A stretch of 64,000 nucleotides of DNA from SIG565 sp045656145 (GTDB lineage: Bacteria > Bacillota > Clostridia > Oscillospirales > Acutalibacteraceae). A program made the position numbers and the translations under genes. Below, piece after piece: positions 24,702 to 34,086 of the stretch; positions within the stretch are counted from its first letter, which is position 1, and every line of letters starts with the position of its first letter. The notes beneath the pieces were generated by a model. It did not search any database. It was not told the DNA's origin and worked only from the letters and a program-made list of their open reading frames with translations. The DNA lies in the NCBI GenBank assembly GCA_045656145.1, contig JAZOQP010000040.1, positions 1 to 64,000 on the forward strand, given 5' to 3'.

Positions 24702-26996
24702 TTATAATTTATTTCGCTGAATTTTACCACTCGCAGTTTTTGGAAGTTCATCACGGAAAACAACCACTCTCGGATATTTATAAGGAGCAGTTCTCTCCTT
24801 AACATAATCCTGAATCTGCTTTTTAAGTTCCTCGGTAGGCTCGGTGCCCTTTGTGAGCACAATGCTTGCCTTTACTACCTGACCGCGAACCTCATCAGGC
24901 ATAGCCGATACTCCGCATTCGAGAACATAAGGTAATTCCATAATAACATTCTCTATTTCGAATGGTCCTATGCGGTAGCCCGATGACTTAATAACATCGT
25001 CAACTCTACCAACATACCAGAAATATCCATCCTCATCACGCCAAGCGGTATCGCCTGTATGATAAAGGCCGTTTTTACGGCATTCATTGGTTTTTTCTTC
25101 ATCTTCAAAATAGCCTATAAAGAGTCCGCACGGGTTACCCTTTGAAATATCAATAACTATTTCTCCAACCTCACCGGTTGCTACCTCGTTATCATCGGCA
25201 TCAACAAGTTTTATGTTGTATAGTGGAACAGGTTTACCCATTGAACCAATCTTTGTTTTGGTGCCTGCAAGATTAGCTAAAGCAACCGTTGTTTCGGTTT
25301 GACCAAAACCTTCCATAATTTGAAGACCTGTTGCCTTTTCAAACTGACGGAATACTTCGGGGTTTAGAGCCTCGCCCGCAGTTGTCATATGCTCAATGCT
25401 TGAAAGGTTAAACCTTGATAAATCCTGCTTTATCATAAGCCTTAACATTGTGGGTGGTGCGCAGAAGGTTGTGATGCCGTATTTCTCGAACATCGGCATA
25501 ATATCGTTAGCATCAAAGCGGTCAAAATCATAAGCGAAAATCGGGGCTTCGCATAGCCACTGGCCATAAATTTTACCCCAAGCCGCCTTTGCCCAACCGG
25601 TATCGGAAATGGAAAGGTGCAATCCATCAGGATTAACACAATGCCAATATTTAGCGGTAATAAAATGTCCTAACGGATATTTATAATTATGCATTGCAAT
25701 TTTTGGGTTGCCTGTTGTACCGGAAGTAAAGTACATAAGCATTAAATCTTCTCCGCAAGGCGAATCTTCCTTACGCTCAAATTTACCGGTATAAAGGGCA
25801 AACTCTTCATCAAAGCTTCTCCAACCATCTCTTTCGCCATTAACAATTAATTTATACTCAAGAGTTGGAGCATTTTCTGCTGCCTTTTCGATTTCTTCGG
25901 GGATATTATCATCAGGTGTTGCAATTATCATCTTAACACCTGCTTTATTAAACCTATAGGTAATATCATGCTCTTTAAGCTGATTAGATGCAGGAATTGC
26001 AACTGCGCCTAACTTATGAAGCGCTATCATGGCTATCCAGAACTGATAATGGCGCTTTAGGATAAGCATTACCTTATCGCCCTTGGTAACTCCCAAAGAT
26101 TTAAAATAGTTAGCCGTTTGGTTAGATGCTCTCTTTAAATCTTTAAAGGTTATCCTAGTTTCAGTTTTATCCTTACCGATATGTAAAAGAGCTGTTTTTT
26201 CAGGCTCCTTATCGGCAATTTTATCAATAACATCAAATGCAAAGTTGAAATTATCTTCATTTTTAAAGGAGATTTCCTTTAATGTGCCATTTTTATCGGT
26301 GGAAGTGATAATAAAATCTTTCCAAACTCTCTTCTTGCCGCTGCTTTTCTTAAGCGGAGTTGCAACGAACTCTCTGGCACCTGAATGAAGGAGGGTTGAA
26401 ATTGGCTCGTGAGCAGGGTTTAAAACGATTGCATAGAATATACATTCGCCCTTTTCTACCGACACCATACCATGAGGCACCGAGCTATCATAATAAATGC
26501 TATCTCCCTCATGGAGCACTTCAATATGGTCTCCAACCTGAACCTTAAGGGTTCCTTTTACTACGATATCGCACTCCTGACCCTCATGAGTTGTGAGTTC
26601 AATATCATTATTAGCCTTATTTTCATCATAATCGCAAACAACATAAAGTGGTTCTGCAATACGATTTTTAAAGGATGCAGCCAGGTTATAATAGGTCATT
26701 GAATGAGCCTTTTGAATTTCTTGACCATTTCCCTTTCTTGTTACGGTATATCCTGCAAGTTTTGGTGCTTTACCCTCGATAATTTCGGTAACGTCTACAC
26801 CGAGCGCTAAAGCGCAACGATAAAGAAACGCGAAGTTTAAATCACTCTTTCCCTGTTCGCAAGCAAGATATTCTTCTAGGCTCACATCGGTCTTTTGAGC
26901 CATTTCGGACTCTGTTAAACCTACGATTTCTCTAAGCGTTTTTATACGCTGAGCCATTTCAGTTATTTTAAATTGTAAACCGGTTGCCGTGTTCAT
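24702..26996 (-). CDS. XRE-cupin-acyl-CoA synthetase fusion (valine unit)
   Basis: A 764-residue three-part protein. Residues ~10-70 form an XRE helix-turn-helix (IKTLREIVGLTESEMAQKTD). Residues ~120-195 form a cupin (GQECDIVVKGTLKVQVGDHI, EGDSIYYDSSVPHGM). Residues ~235-764 form an AMP-forming acyl-CoA synthetase: MYFTSGTTGNPK, MEGFGQTET, YHTGDTAWRDEDGYFWYVGR and the C-terminal lysine motif PKTASGKIQRNKL. The synthetase resembles medium/short-chain ACS. It heads the operon with ilvE and vorDBAC behind a Val-specifier T-box, so isobutyrate is the likely substrate (inference). XRE-cupin heads normally are small-molecule-responsive repressors, so this enzyme may sense its own substrate or product. 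Confidence 0.85.
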   Translation of the reverse strand: MNTATGLQFKITEMAQRIKTLREIVGLTESEMAQKTDVSLEEYLACEQGKSDLNFAFLYRCALALGVDVTEIIEGKAPKLAGYTVTRKGNGQEIQKAHSMTYYNLAASFKNRIAEPLYVVCDYDENKANNDIELTTHEGQECDIVVKGTLKVQVGDHIEVLHEGDSIYYDSSVPHGMVSVEKGECIFYAIVLNPAHEPISTLLHSGAREFVATPLKKSSGKKRVWKDFIITSTDKNGTLKEISFKNEDNFNFAFDVIDKIADKEPEKTALLHIGKDKTETRITFKDLKRASNQTANYFKSLGVTKGDKVMLILKRHYQFWIAMIALHKLGAVAIPASNQLKEHDITYRFNKAGVKMIIATPDDNIPEEIEKAAENAPTLEYKLIVNGERDGWRSFDEEFALYTGKFERKEDSPCGEDLMLMYFTSGTTGNPKIAMHNYKYPLGHFITAKYWHCVNPDGLHLSISDTGWAKAAWGKIYGQWLCEAPIFAYDFDRFDANDIMPMFEKYGITTFCAPPTMLRLMIKQDLSRFNLSSIEHMTTAGEALNPEVFRQFEKATGLQIMEGFGQTETTVALANLAGTKTKIGSMGKPVPLYNIKLVDADDNEVATGEVGEIVIDISKGNPCGLFIGYFEDEEKTNECRKNGLYHTGDTAWRDEDGYFWYVGRVDDVIKSSGYRIGPFEIENVIMELPYVLECGVSAMPDEVRGQVVKASIVLTKGTEPTEELKKQIQDYVKERTAPYKYPRVVVFRDELPKTASGKIQRNKL

Positions 26997-27029
26997 TTTT
27001 TAGTCTCCTATTCTTTTCTCCGGAGGCGA

Positions 27030-27310
27030 AATTTTAAATAGCTCGCCTCAAAGATAAAATTCTTTGAGACGAGCTATAAGATAAACTTATATCCCGCGGT
27101 ACCACTCAAATTGTGTGAAATTCACACCACTCAGGCTCTGACAAGCCGTATACATTAACGCAGTAATCACGGAAAGGGTCTACTAAGAAATATCTTTTCT
27201 TCCTTTCGGCTCAGAAGCTACAAACAATGCTTTTTTACAGCGGTTTTCACCTGCCACCGCCTCTCTGAAGTAATTATAGCATTGCACTCTTCGTCCACGC
27301 CTTTATATAT
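27030..27310 (-). promoter_or_regulatory. T-box riboswitch, valine specifier (GTA)
   Basis: Read on the minus strand, the leader carries CAGAGAG near its 5' end (AGAGA element), a specifier loop with GTA at 27221-27219 followed by GCTTCT-GAGC, and the T-box core TGGTACCGCGGG at 27104-27093. The terminator stem is at 27076-27061 with 27054-27039. Uncharged tRNA-Val would favour the antiterminator and switch on the operon 26996-20377. The specifier was assigned by aligning the three leaders of this window: each has six bases between the codon and GAGC. Confidence 0.9.
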
Positions 27311-27316
27311 ATTGAA

Positions 27317-27346
27317 ATTATAACATAATATATTTATAAAAGTCAA
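27317..27346 (-). promoter_or_regulatory. Promoter of the valine T-box operon
   Basis: Minus strand: TTGACT (27346-27341), 18-base spacer, TATAAT (27322-27317). The -35 lies only 15 bases after the stop of the preceding synthetase gene, so upstream transcripts could also run in. Confidence 0.75.
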
Positions 27347-27360
27347 TATTTTTTTGCTAA

Positions 27361-29628
27361 TTAAAGCTTATTTCGTTGAATTTTGCCGCTTATGGTTTTT
27401 GGAAGTTCATCACGGAAAACCACAACTCTCGGATACTTATAAGGTGCGGTATGAGATTTAACATACTGCTGAATTTCTTTTTTAAGTTCCTCGGTAGGTT
27501 CGGTGCCCTTTGTAAGCACGATGCTCGCCTTTACAACCTGACCTCTAAGTTCATCAGGAGCCGCTGATACACCGCATTCCGCAACATACGGAAGCTCCAT
27601 AATGACGCTCTCAATTTCGAATGGTCCTATACGATAACCTGATGACTTAATAACATCATCAATTCGGCTTACATACCAGAAATATCCATCCTCATCACGC
27701 CAAGCGGTATCGCCTGTATGATAAATATTATCATAAATTGCATCATTTGTTTTCTCTTCATCGAGATAGTATTCACGGAAGAGTCCGCAAGGAGTGTTTT
27801 TATCAAGTCTTACAACGATTTCTCCAACCTCACCTGCAGGAAGTGAATTTCCATCGGGGTCAACAATATCTATATCATACTGCGGAGATGCCTTACCCAT
27901 TGAGCCAATTTTCGGAACAGTTCCGCAAAGATTTGCAATGGTAAGGGTTGTTTCGGTTTGACCAAAGCCTTCCATAATTTCAAGGCCTGTTGCATCCTTA
28001 AAGAGCTTGAACACCTCGGGATTCAAAGCCTCGCCTGCAGTTGTCATATGGTGGATTGAAGATAAATCGAATTTTGATAAATCTCCTCTAACCAGCATTC
28101 TGAGCATTGTGGGCGGTGCGCAGAAGGTTGTTATTCCATATTTTTGGAACATTGGTAAAATTTCGTTTTCATCAAACTTATCGAAATCATAAACGAAAAC
28201 TGCGCCCTCACATAGCCACTGACCATAGAGTTTTCCCCAAAGAGATTTACCCCAACCGGTATCGGAAATGGTTAAATGGAGGCCATCTCTTTCACAGCAA
28301 TGCCAATATTTAGCGGTTACAAAATGACCTAGCGCATAGGTATGCTTATGCGCCGCCATTTTTGGATTACCTGTGGTGCCGGAAGTGAAGAACATAAGGG
28401 CTAAATCATCGCCTGCTGAGTTACCCTCTTCCCTTTCGTATTTGCGGGAGAAGAGTTTAAATTCCTCATCAAAATTATGCCAATTTTCTTTCTCTCCGCC
28501 AACTAAAATGAGGTTTTTAACCTGTGGGCATTCCTTTGCCGCATTCTCAGCTATATCGGCAGTATCGCCATCAGCGGTACAAACAAGGGTGTTTACACCT
28601 GCCGCATTGAAACGATAAACAAAATCATGCTCCTTTAACTGATTGGTTGCAGGAATTGCAACAGCGCCGATTTTATGAAGCGCAACCATACAGAACCAGA
28701 ACTGATAATGTCTTTTCAAAACAAGCATTACCTTATCTCCGCGCTTAATACCGAGAGATTTAAAGTAATTTGCAGTTTGATTGGTATAATGCTTAATATC
28801 ACGGAAGGTAAATCTACGCTCATTTTTATTTTTATCAAGATGAAGCATAGCCAATTTTTCGGGATATTTATTTGCGATTTCATCAACTATATCGAAGCCG
28901 AAATTGAAGGTATCGGTATTTTTGAAATTGATTTCCTGAAGAGCACCGTTTGCATCTTCTTTACAATCAACAAACTTTTCGCAGATTAGGTTTTCGCTGG
29001 TTTTAGCGGCGGCAATTGTTTTGCCAACTTCCTTTTCAGGAGTTTTTTCGCCGGGAAGTACAACAGCGCAGAAGACACAATCTTCCCCATTTATAGCAAT
29101 CATACCATGCGGTGTTGAGCTATCATAATAAATGCTATCGCCCTCATTTAATATCTCGGTGTGTTCGCCGATTTGCACCTTTAAACTACCCGATAGCACA
29201 AGGTCAAACTCCTGACCTGAATGCTTTGCTAAATGAATTGGTTTATTTTGCTGAGCGGCAGAATATTCATAACGAACATAATAAGGCTCGGCAATTTTAT
29301 TGCGGAATTTAGGTGCTAAATTCTTAATATCTATGCCCTCTTCCTTAGCAGTTTGCTGACCTTTGCCCTTTCTTGTTACGGTGTAACTTGAAAGCTTCGC
29401 GCTTCTACCCTCTAAAAGTTCGGTCATTTCAACTCCGAATACTAATGAACATTTATGAATAAAGGAAAAAGGTATATCGATTTTTCCGCTTTCGTAATTA
29501 ATATATTGCTCTTCACTAACCTCTGTTTTTTTTGCCATTTCGGCAATGCTGAGTCCCATAATTTCGCGCATATCCGAAATTCGCTTCGCTACCTCTAAAA
29601 GTTCGGACATTATGGTTTGGTTACTCAT
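27361..29628 (-). CDS. XRE-cupin-acyl-CoA synthetase fusion (isoleucine unit)
   Basis: A 755-residue paralogue of the valine-unit synthetase with the same order: XRE (ISDMREIMGLSIAEMAKKTE, residues ~12-70), cupin (GQEFDLVLSGSLKVQIGEHT, EGDSIYYDSSTPHGM) and AMP-forming synthetase (MFFTSGTTGNPK, MEGFGQTET, YHTGDTAWRDEDGYFWYVSR, PKTISGKIQRNKL). The last ~90 residues are nearly identical to the paralogue, while the linker after the cupin differs, pointing to recent duplication with drift in the sensor part. It is alone behind an Ile-specifier T-box, so 2-methylbutyrate is the probable substrate (inference). No terminator is seen between its stop and the next promoter. Confidence 0.85.
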   Translation of the reverse strand: MSNQTIMSELLEVAKRISDMREIMGLSIAEMAKKTEVSEEQYINYESGKIDIPFSFIHKCSLVFGVEMTELLEGRSAKLSSYTVTRKGKGQQTAKEEGIDIKNLAPKFRNKIAEPYYVRYEYSAAQQNKPIHLAKHSGQEFDLVLSGSLKVQIGEHTEILNEGDSIYYDSSTPHGMIAINGEDCVFCAVVLPGEKTPEKEVGKTIAAAKTSENLICEKFVDCKEDANGALQEINFKNTDTFNFGFDIVDEIANKYPEKLAMLHLDKNKNERRFTFRDIKHYTNQTANYFKSLGIKRGDKVMLVLKRHYQFWFCMVALHKIGAVAIPATNQLKEHDFVYRFNAAGVNTLVCTADGDTADIAENAAKECPQVKNLILVGGEKENWHNFDEEFKLFSRKYEREEGNSAGDDLALMFFTSGTTGNPKMAAHKHTYALGHFVTAKYWHCCERDGLHLTISDTGWGKSLWGKLYGQWLCEGAVFVYDFDKFDENEILPMFQKYGITTFCAPPTMLRMLVRGDLSKFDLSSIHHMTTAGEALNPEVFKLFKDATGLEIMEGFGQTETTLTIANLCGTVPKIGSMGKASPQYDIDIVDPDGNSLPAGEVGEIVVRLDKNTPCGLFREYYLDEEKTNDAIYDNIYHTGDTAWRDEDGYFWYVSRIDDVIKSSGYRIGPFEIESVIMELPYVAECGVSAAPDELRGQVVKASIVLTKGTEPTEELKKEIQQYVKSHTAPYKYPRVVVFRDELPKTISGKIQRNKL

Positions 29629-29654
29629 TAAAAAACACTCCTTTAATAAAAAAA

Positions 29655-29925
29655 TAAAAAACCCGTCTCAAATTTCTTTGAGACGAGTTTGAAAATTCAA
29701 TACCCGCGGTACCACTCAAATTGTGTGAACTTCACACCACTCAGGCTCCAACAAGCCTTATGCATTTACGCAGCAATCACGAAAGGACCTACTAGGTTTT
29801 TCCGTTTGGACCTTCAGCTCGGAAGTGATAAGTTTTTAATCTTAATTTATCGGCTCGCACCTTACCCGACTCTCTGAGAAACGCTGATTAAAACCGTCTT
29901 CGTCATAGCTTTTATATTCAACTTT
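29655..29925 (-). promoter_or_regulatory. T-box riboswitch, isoleucine specifier (ATC)
   Basis: Minus-strand leader with CTCAGAGAG, the GGTGCGAGCC distal stem I loop, specifier ATC at 29829-29827 followed by ACTTCC-GAGC, and the T-box core TGGTACCGCGGG at 29714-29703. Terminator arms lie at 29690-29677 and 29672-29659, followed by a strong T-run. It should antiterminate on uncharged tRNA-Ile and drive the 29628-27361 gene. Confidence 0.92.
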
Positions 29926-29931
29926 AAAGAG

Positions 29932-29960
29932 ATTATACTACCGCTAATGCCTTTTGTCAA
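29932..29960 (-). promoter_or_regulatory. Promoter of the isoleucine T-box unit
   Basis: Minus strand: consensus TTGACA (29960-29955), 17-base spacer, TATAAT (29937-29932). It begins nine bases after the stop of the preceding operon's last gene. Confidence 0.88.
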
Positions 29961-29968
29961 GCATTTTT

Positions 29969-32416
29969 TTACTTTTTAATTCCTAACTGTTCAACCGACA
30001 TATCCTTCATTTTATATTTAAGGATTTTGCCTGCGGCATTCATTGGGAATTCTTTAGCAAAAATAAAGTAACGCGGAACCTTATGCTTAGCCATACTTGC
30101 TTCGCCATACTCACGCATTTCCGCTTCTGTTGCGGTTTCGCCCTTTTTAAGAATAATCCAAGCGCAACATTCTTCGCCATAGCGTTCATCAGGAACACCA
30201 ACCACCTGAACATCACTTATCTTGCTGTTTGTTAAATAGAATTCCTCTATTTCTCTCGGATAAAGATTTTCGCCGCCGCGTATAATCATATCCTTAAGGC
30301 GACCCGTTATTTTATAATAGCCATCCTCAGTTCTGCAGGCAATATCGCCCGAATGAAGCCAACCATCTTTATCTATGGTCTGCTCGGTGGCCTTAGGCAT
30401 TTTATAATAGCCCTTCATAATATTAAATCCGCGGGCTACAAACTCGCCGTTAACACCATCCGGTAAATCTTCGCCTGTTTCCGGGTCGATAATCTTACAT
30501 TCAACACCCGGGAATGCGCTTCCTACAGTTTCAGTACGGTGCCATAAATCTTCGTTTACCTCGCCCATTGTGCAGCCGGGAGAAGCCTCGGTTTGACCAT
30601 AAACGCTTAAGATTTCCTTCATATTCATCTCATCTGCCGCTCTTCTCATAAGGTCAGCAGGACAATTAGCGCCCGCCATAATACCTGTTCTAATATGAGA
30701 AAAATCGGTTTTCTTGAAATCTTCATGGGCAAACATTGCTATAAACATTGTTGGAACACCATTAAAGCAGGTTATTTTTTCATCATTTATGCATGCCAAA
30801 GAAGATTTAGGAGAGAAATATGGCATAGGACAAATTGTGCCGCCATGAGTCATTAAATTGGTCATTGAAAGCACCATTCCAAAGCAATGGAACATTGGCA
30901 CCTGAATCATCATTCGGTCGGCAGTTGAAATATCCATTCTATCGCCAATAATCTTACCGTTATTAACTATGTTATTATGAGTGAGCATTACGCCCTTGGG
31001 GAAACCTGTTGTTCCCGAAGTATATTGCATATTGCAAACATCATCAGGTTTTACTGTTGCGGCAATTCTATGCACCTCTTGAACAGGAACCTTTGAAGAA
31101 TATTCAAGCATTTCATCCCACTCAAGACAACCATCCATTTTAAATCCTACGGTTACAATATTTCTAAGGAATGGAAGTTTTTTAGAATAAAGAGGTTTAC
31201 CGGGAGCTGTATTTTTAAGTTCGGGGCAAAGCTCCTCCATAATTTCTTTATAATTGGAATCCTTGCAGTCCTCAATCATAACGAGGGTATGTGTATCGGA
31301 TTGACGAAGCAAATACTCAGTTTCGTGAATTTTATAGGCAGTGTTAACAGTTACCAAAACTGCGCCTATTTTAACGGTTGCCCAGAAGGTTATAAACCAT
31401 TGCGGAATATTGGTTGCCCAAATAGCAACATGGTAACCCGGTTTTACACCGAGAGCCAAAAGCGCCGCCGCTGTTCTATCAACATCTTCTCTAAACTCGG
31501 AATATGTTCTTGTATAATCAAGGGTTGTATACTTAAATGCATATTGGTCAGGATATCTTTCAACCATTGTATCGAGCACCTGAGAAAAGGTTAAATCAAC
31601 AACCTCATACTTTTTCCAAGGATGAGTGCCTGTATGGGCGCGGTTATAATAAATAGCGCTCTTTTTATTTGATTTTGAAAAGCGCTCCATAAAGCTTATG
31701 AAATGAGTGAGCACTATATCATAAGAGGTAATTTCATCATTCCAATCGGCGCAGATATATCCATCATAGTTAAGCGATTTGAGCGCATTAATAAACTCGC
31801 CCACAGGAAGTTCTCCCGAGCCGATAATAACATTCTTGCCCTCTTTTTTATCGCCAATTCTTACATACTCAATATATGAGCCGAGGGTTTGAATGGTGCT
31901 GTCTGCCGTTTCATTTGCTTCAAAGAATGTGTTTTTTATATTCCAGCTAACGCCAAGAGCTGCCGAAGCGAAGAAATTAATAAACTCAAGGATTTTTTCG
32001 GTTTTAGAATAAATTCCTGCGGTTTCAATTAAAATCATAACCGATAAAAGTTCAGCCTTTTTAATTGCGGGCAAAAGAACGGCCGATAAGCCTCTTAAAT
32101 CATCGGTTTCTACGCTTATAATTACATTTGTGCCTATTTTAGCGGCATATTCTATATATTTTTCGATTAATTCCCCGTCAGTATCGCAGTTAACTGCTTT
32201 GGGAAAATTAATAGCAGATATTCCGATATGGCGATTAACGAGTTTTCTCTTTGCAGCAGAAAGCATATTGGAATGGAAAATGCTATCCTGCATATCACGC
32301 TTTACTGATTCTACATCATACACTTCAAAACCCGAAAAACCATATTCTGAAGTTATATTACAAAGTTCTAAAAAGGAATCGGCCTTTAAAAACCTTGTTG
32401 AAAATGAAAATTTCAT
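29969..32416 (-). CDS. Xylose-isomerase-like TIM barrel fused to acyl-CoA synthetase (leucine unit)
   Basis: An 815-residue fusion. Residues ~1-250 resemble an AP-endonuclease-2/xylose-isomerase-like barrel (SFLELCNITSEYGFSGFEVY, NVIISVETDDLRG). Usual metal residues look replaced: WNIKNTFFEA stands where a D-x-x-H motif is common. Residues ~265-815 form an AMP-forming synthetase: QYTSGTTGFPKGVMLTHNN (~468), VYGQTEASPG, WLHSGDIACRTEDGYYKITGR, IIRGGENLYPREIEE and AAGKILKYKM. This domain is of the common FadD/ACSF2-like type, distinct from the XRE-cupin paralogues. It starts 2 bases after the LeuA-like gene and shares its Leu T-box, so isovalerate is a plausible substrate. Confidence 0.8.
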   Translation of the reverse strand: MKFSFSTRFLKADSFLELCNITSEYGFSGFEVYDVESVKRDMQDSIFHSNMLSAAKRKLVNRHIGISAINFPKAVNCDTDGELIEKYIEYAAKIGTNVIISVETDDLRGLSAVLLPAIKKAELLSVMILIETAGIYSKTEKILEFINFFASAALGVSWNIKNTFFEANETADSTIQTLGSYIEYVRIGDKKEGKNVIIGSGELPVGEFINALKSLNYDGYICADWNDEITSYDIVLTHFISFMERFSKSNKKSAIYYNRAHTGTHPWKKYEVVDLTFSQVLDTMVERYPDQYAFKYTTLDYTRTYSEFREDVDRTAAALLALGVKPGYHVAIWATNIPQWFITFWATVKIGAVLVTVNTAYKIHETEYLLRQSDTHTLVMIEDCKDSNYKEIMEELCPELKNTAPGKPLYSKKLPFLRNIVTVGFKMDGCLEWDEMLEYSSKVPVQEVHRIAATVKPDDVCNMQYTSGTTGFPKGVMLTHNNIVNNGKIIGDRMDISTADRMMIQVPMFHCFGMVLSMTNLMTHGGTICPMPYFSPKSSLACINDEKITCFNGVPTMFIAMFAHEDFKKTDFSHIRTGIMAGANCPADLMRRAADEMNMKEILSVYGQTEASPGCTMGEVNEDLWHRTETVGSAFPGVECKIIDPETGEDLPDGVNGEFVARGFNIMKGYYKMPKATEQTIDKDGWLHSGDIACRTEDGYYKITGRLKDMIIRGGENLYPREIEEFYLTNSKISDVQVVGVPDERYGEECCAWIILKKGETATEAEMREYGEASMAKHKVPRYFIFAKEFPMNAAGKILKYKMKDMSVEQLGIKK

Positions 32417-32418
32417 AA

Positions 32419-33789
32419 TTATTTTTCCTCGTAAACAATTTTATTAAGGGCATTAATATAGGCTCTGATACAAGCGCCTATAATATCGGTTGAAACGCCA
32501 TTACCGGAATAAAGTTTTCCGAGCGCTCTTAATTTAATAATAGAGGAGCCAACTGCTTCTCTTCCTTTAGTTACTGCCTGAATCTGAAAATCATCAAGCT
32601 CATAATGATGGCCAATTATCTGCTCAATAGCCTGGAAAGCGGCATCAATAGGACCGTCTCCTATGCTGACACCCGATAACTGCTCGCCATCTTTTTCTAA
32701 TGTAATATTAGCGGTAGCGTTTATGATATTACCGCTATTTACTACATAATTAATAAGATGATAGGTTGAGGGTACCTGCATAGCGCTACTTGCAATTATA
32801 GCTTCAAGCTCGCTCTTGCCTATTTGCTGCTTTTTAGCTACAACGCGCTTAAACTCTTCATAAACCTTGCCATTATCCTCGGCACTTAAATCATACCCAA
32901 ATTCCTTAATCTTTTCGGTTATATCGGCAAGTGTTGCATTTTCGCCAATGCCACCTGCTTCTACGGTTTCCGAAGCAATTTCAATGGTTTCTTCACGGCC
33001 GATATTCTTAACGGTATTGCCGATTGCGGTTATATCAAGGTCGCTTTCTACACCTAATACCTCACCCTTAACGCGAAGAATATTGGCAAAATCGGCACTA
33101 GATATGCTATCGGGAATCTTGATAGCGGTTTTAATGCCATCTGCACCCGCATTAATCGCGGCAACAGCACAAGCCTGACCTAAACTCATTGCATCGGAAG
33201 GCTCTAGGAAAACCTTAATTTCGGCATTTTCTTTAATCACTTTAACGAGCTTTGAAATCTCTTCAGGGAAGAAAACTCCCGCATTATCGCAAAGTGTTAT
33301 GGCATTAGCGCCATTATCCGAAGCCACCTTTGCACACTCTAAAACGAACTCTGCTTCTGCCCTTGTGGCATCCAAAGCGACAAACTCAACATTCTCGCAA
33401 AGAGTTTTTGCATAGGCTACAAGCTCTGCTATTTTAGGAAGCATTTTATTAGATTTTAAGTGATAGATATATTCCATTTGAACCGTTGATACAGGTAAAA
33501 CTATCTGCAAAGTTACATCCTCTGCTGATTTAACACAATTATATGTTTTCTCTATTTGCTCTATAGTGGCGCCCGCATTAATGGATATTTTGATACCATC
33601 CGCACTATCAGCAATAGTCTTGCAAACTACTGCATCCTCGGTTTCATCATTCATTAAAGGAAGCTCTACAGCATCAAGCCCTGCCACAGCTAACTGCTTT
33701 ACAATATTAAGTTTTTGGCGGAAGGTAAATTTCTTACCATTCTCCTTGGCTTTTGCTAAAGTAACATCTGATACAAATATTTTTTTCAT
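32419..33789 (-). CDS. LeuA-like protein with lost active site, probable pseudoenzyme
   Basis: A 456-residue homologue of 2-isopropylmalate/citramalate synthase. Two hallmark sites are altered. The DTTLRDG motif reads DVTLAKA (residues 8-14), losing the catalytic Arg and the metal-ligand Asp. The HxHND motif reads LEPSD (about residues 195-200), losing both metal-ligand histidines. The C-terminal LeuA dimer domain, which binds leucine in true LeuA, is well kept (SIGDGPIDAAFQAI, GNGVSTDIIGACIRAYINALN). It is the first gene behind a Leu T-box. Claisen condensation seems unlikely; a leucine-responsive regulatory or scaffolding role, or a new reaction, is inferred. The reading frame is intact with a good ribosome site, so it is not a decayed pseudogene. 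Confidence 0.8.
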   Translation of the reverse strand: MKKIFVSDVTLAKAKENGKKFTFRQKLNIVKQLAVAGLDAVELPLMNDETEDAVVCKTIADSADGIKISINAGATIEQIEKTYNCVKSAEDVTLQIVLPVSTVQMEYIYHLKSNKMLPKIAELVAYAKTLCENVEFVALDATRAEAEFVLECAKVASDNGANAITLCDNAGVFFPEEISKLVKVIKENAEIKVFLEPSDAMSLGQACAVAAINAGADGIKTAIKIPDSISSADFANILRVKGEVLGVESDLDITAIGNTVKNIGREETIEIASETVEAGGIGENATLADITEKIKEFGYDLSAEDNGKVYEEFKRVVAKKQQIGKSELEAIIASSAMQVPSTYHLINYVVNSGNIINATANITLEKDGEQLSGVSIGDGPIDAAFQAIEQIIGHHYELDDFQIQAVTKGREAVGSSIIKLRALGKLYSGNGVSTDIIGACIRAYINALNKIVYEEK

Positions 33790-33809
33790 TTTTCTTACCT
33801 CTCAACATT

Positions 33810-34080
33810 AAAAAATCCCGCAGAGAAATGCTCTGCGGGATGAACAAACTGATTTTGTCCACGGTACCACCCGTATTGCCGACAAAAGCCGACCACTCAT
33901 TAGGGTTCCAACAAACCCCTAAGCTATTACGGGCTTACCCGGAATTTCTTACTAAATTTCGGAAATTCTGCTCCAATATGAGACCACATAAACAAAGTCC
34001 ATTGCCTCGCACCAAACAGCAACTCTCTGAAAAAACTTATTAGTTTATGCTTAATATCTTCACAGCATTTAAATATATTT
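33810..34080 (-). promoter_or_regulatory. T-box riboswitch, leucine specifier (CTC)
   Basis: Minus-strand leader with TCAGAGAG, GGTGCGAGGCAA, specifier CTC at 33982-33980 followed by ATATTG-GAGC (the same six-base spacing as the other two leaders), and T-box core TGGTACCGTGGA at 33869-33858. The terminator is a perfect 11-base stem (33841-33831 with 33825-33815) plus a six-T run. It should respond to uncharged tRNA-Leu and control the LeuA-like and TIM-barrel/synthetase genes. Confidence 0.9.
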
Positions 34081-34086
34081 TTTGTT

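Noticed and set aside
24702..34080. Catabolic (amino acid fermenting) reading of the locus
   Set aside because: The same enzymes can run oxidatively, but T-box control turns genes on when the amino acid is scarce, the opposite of what catabolism needs. Kept as the main alternative to test.
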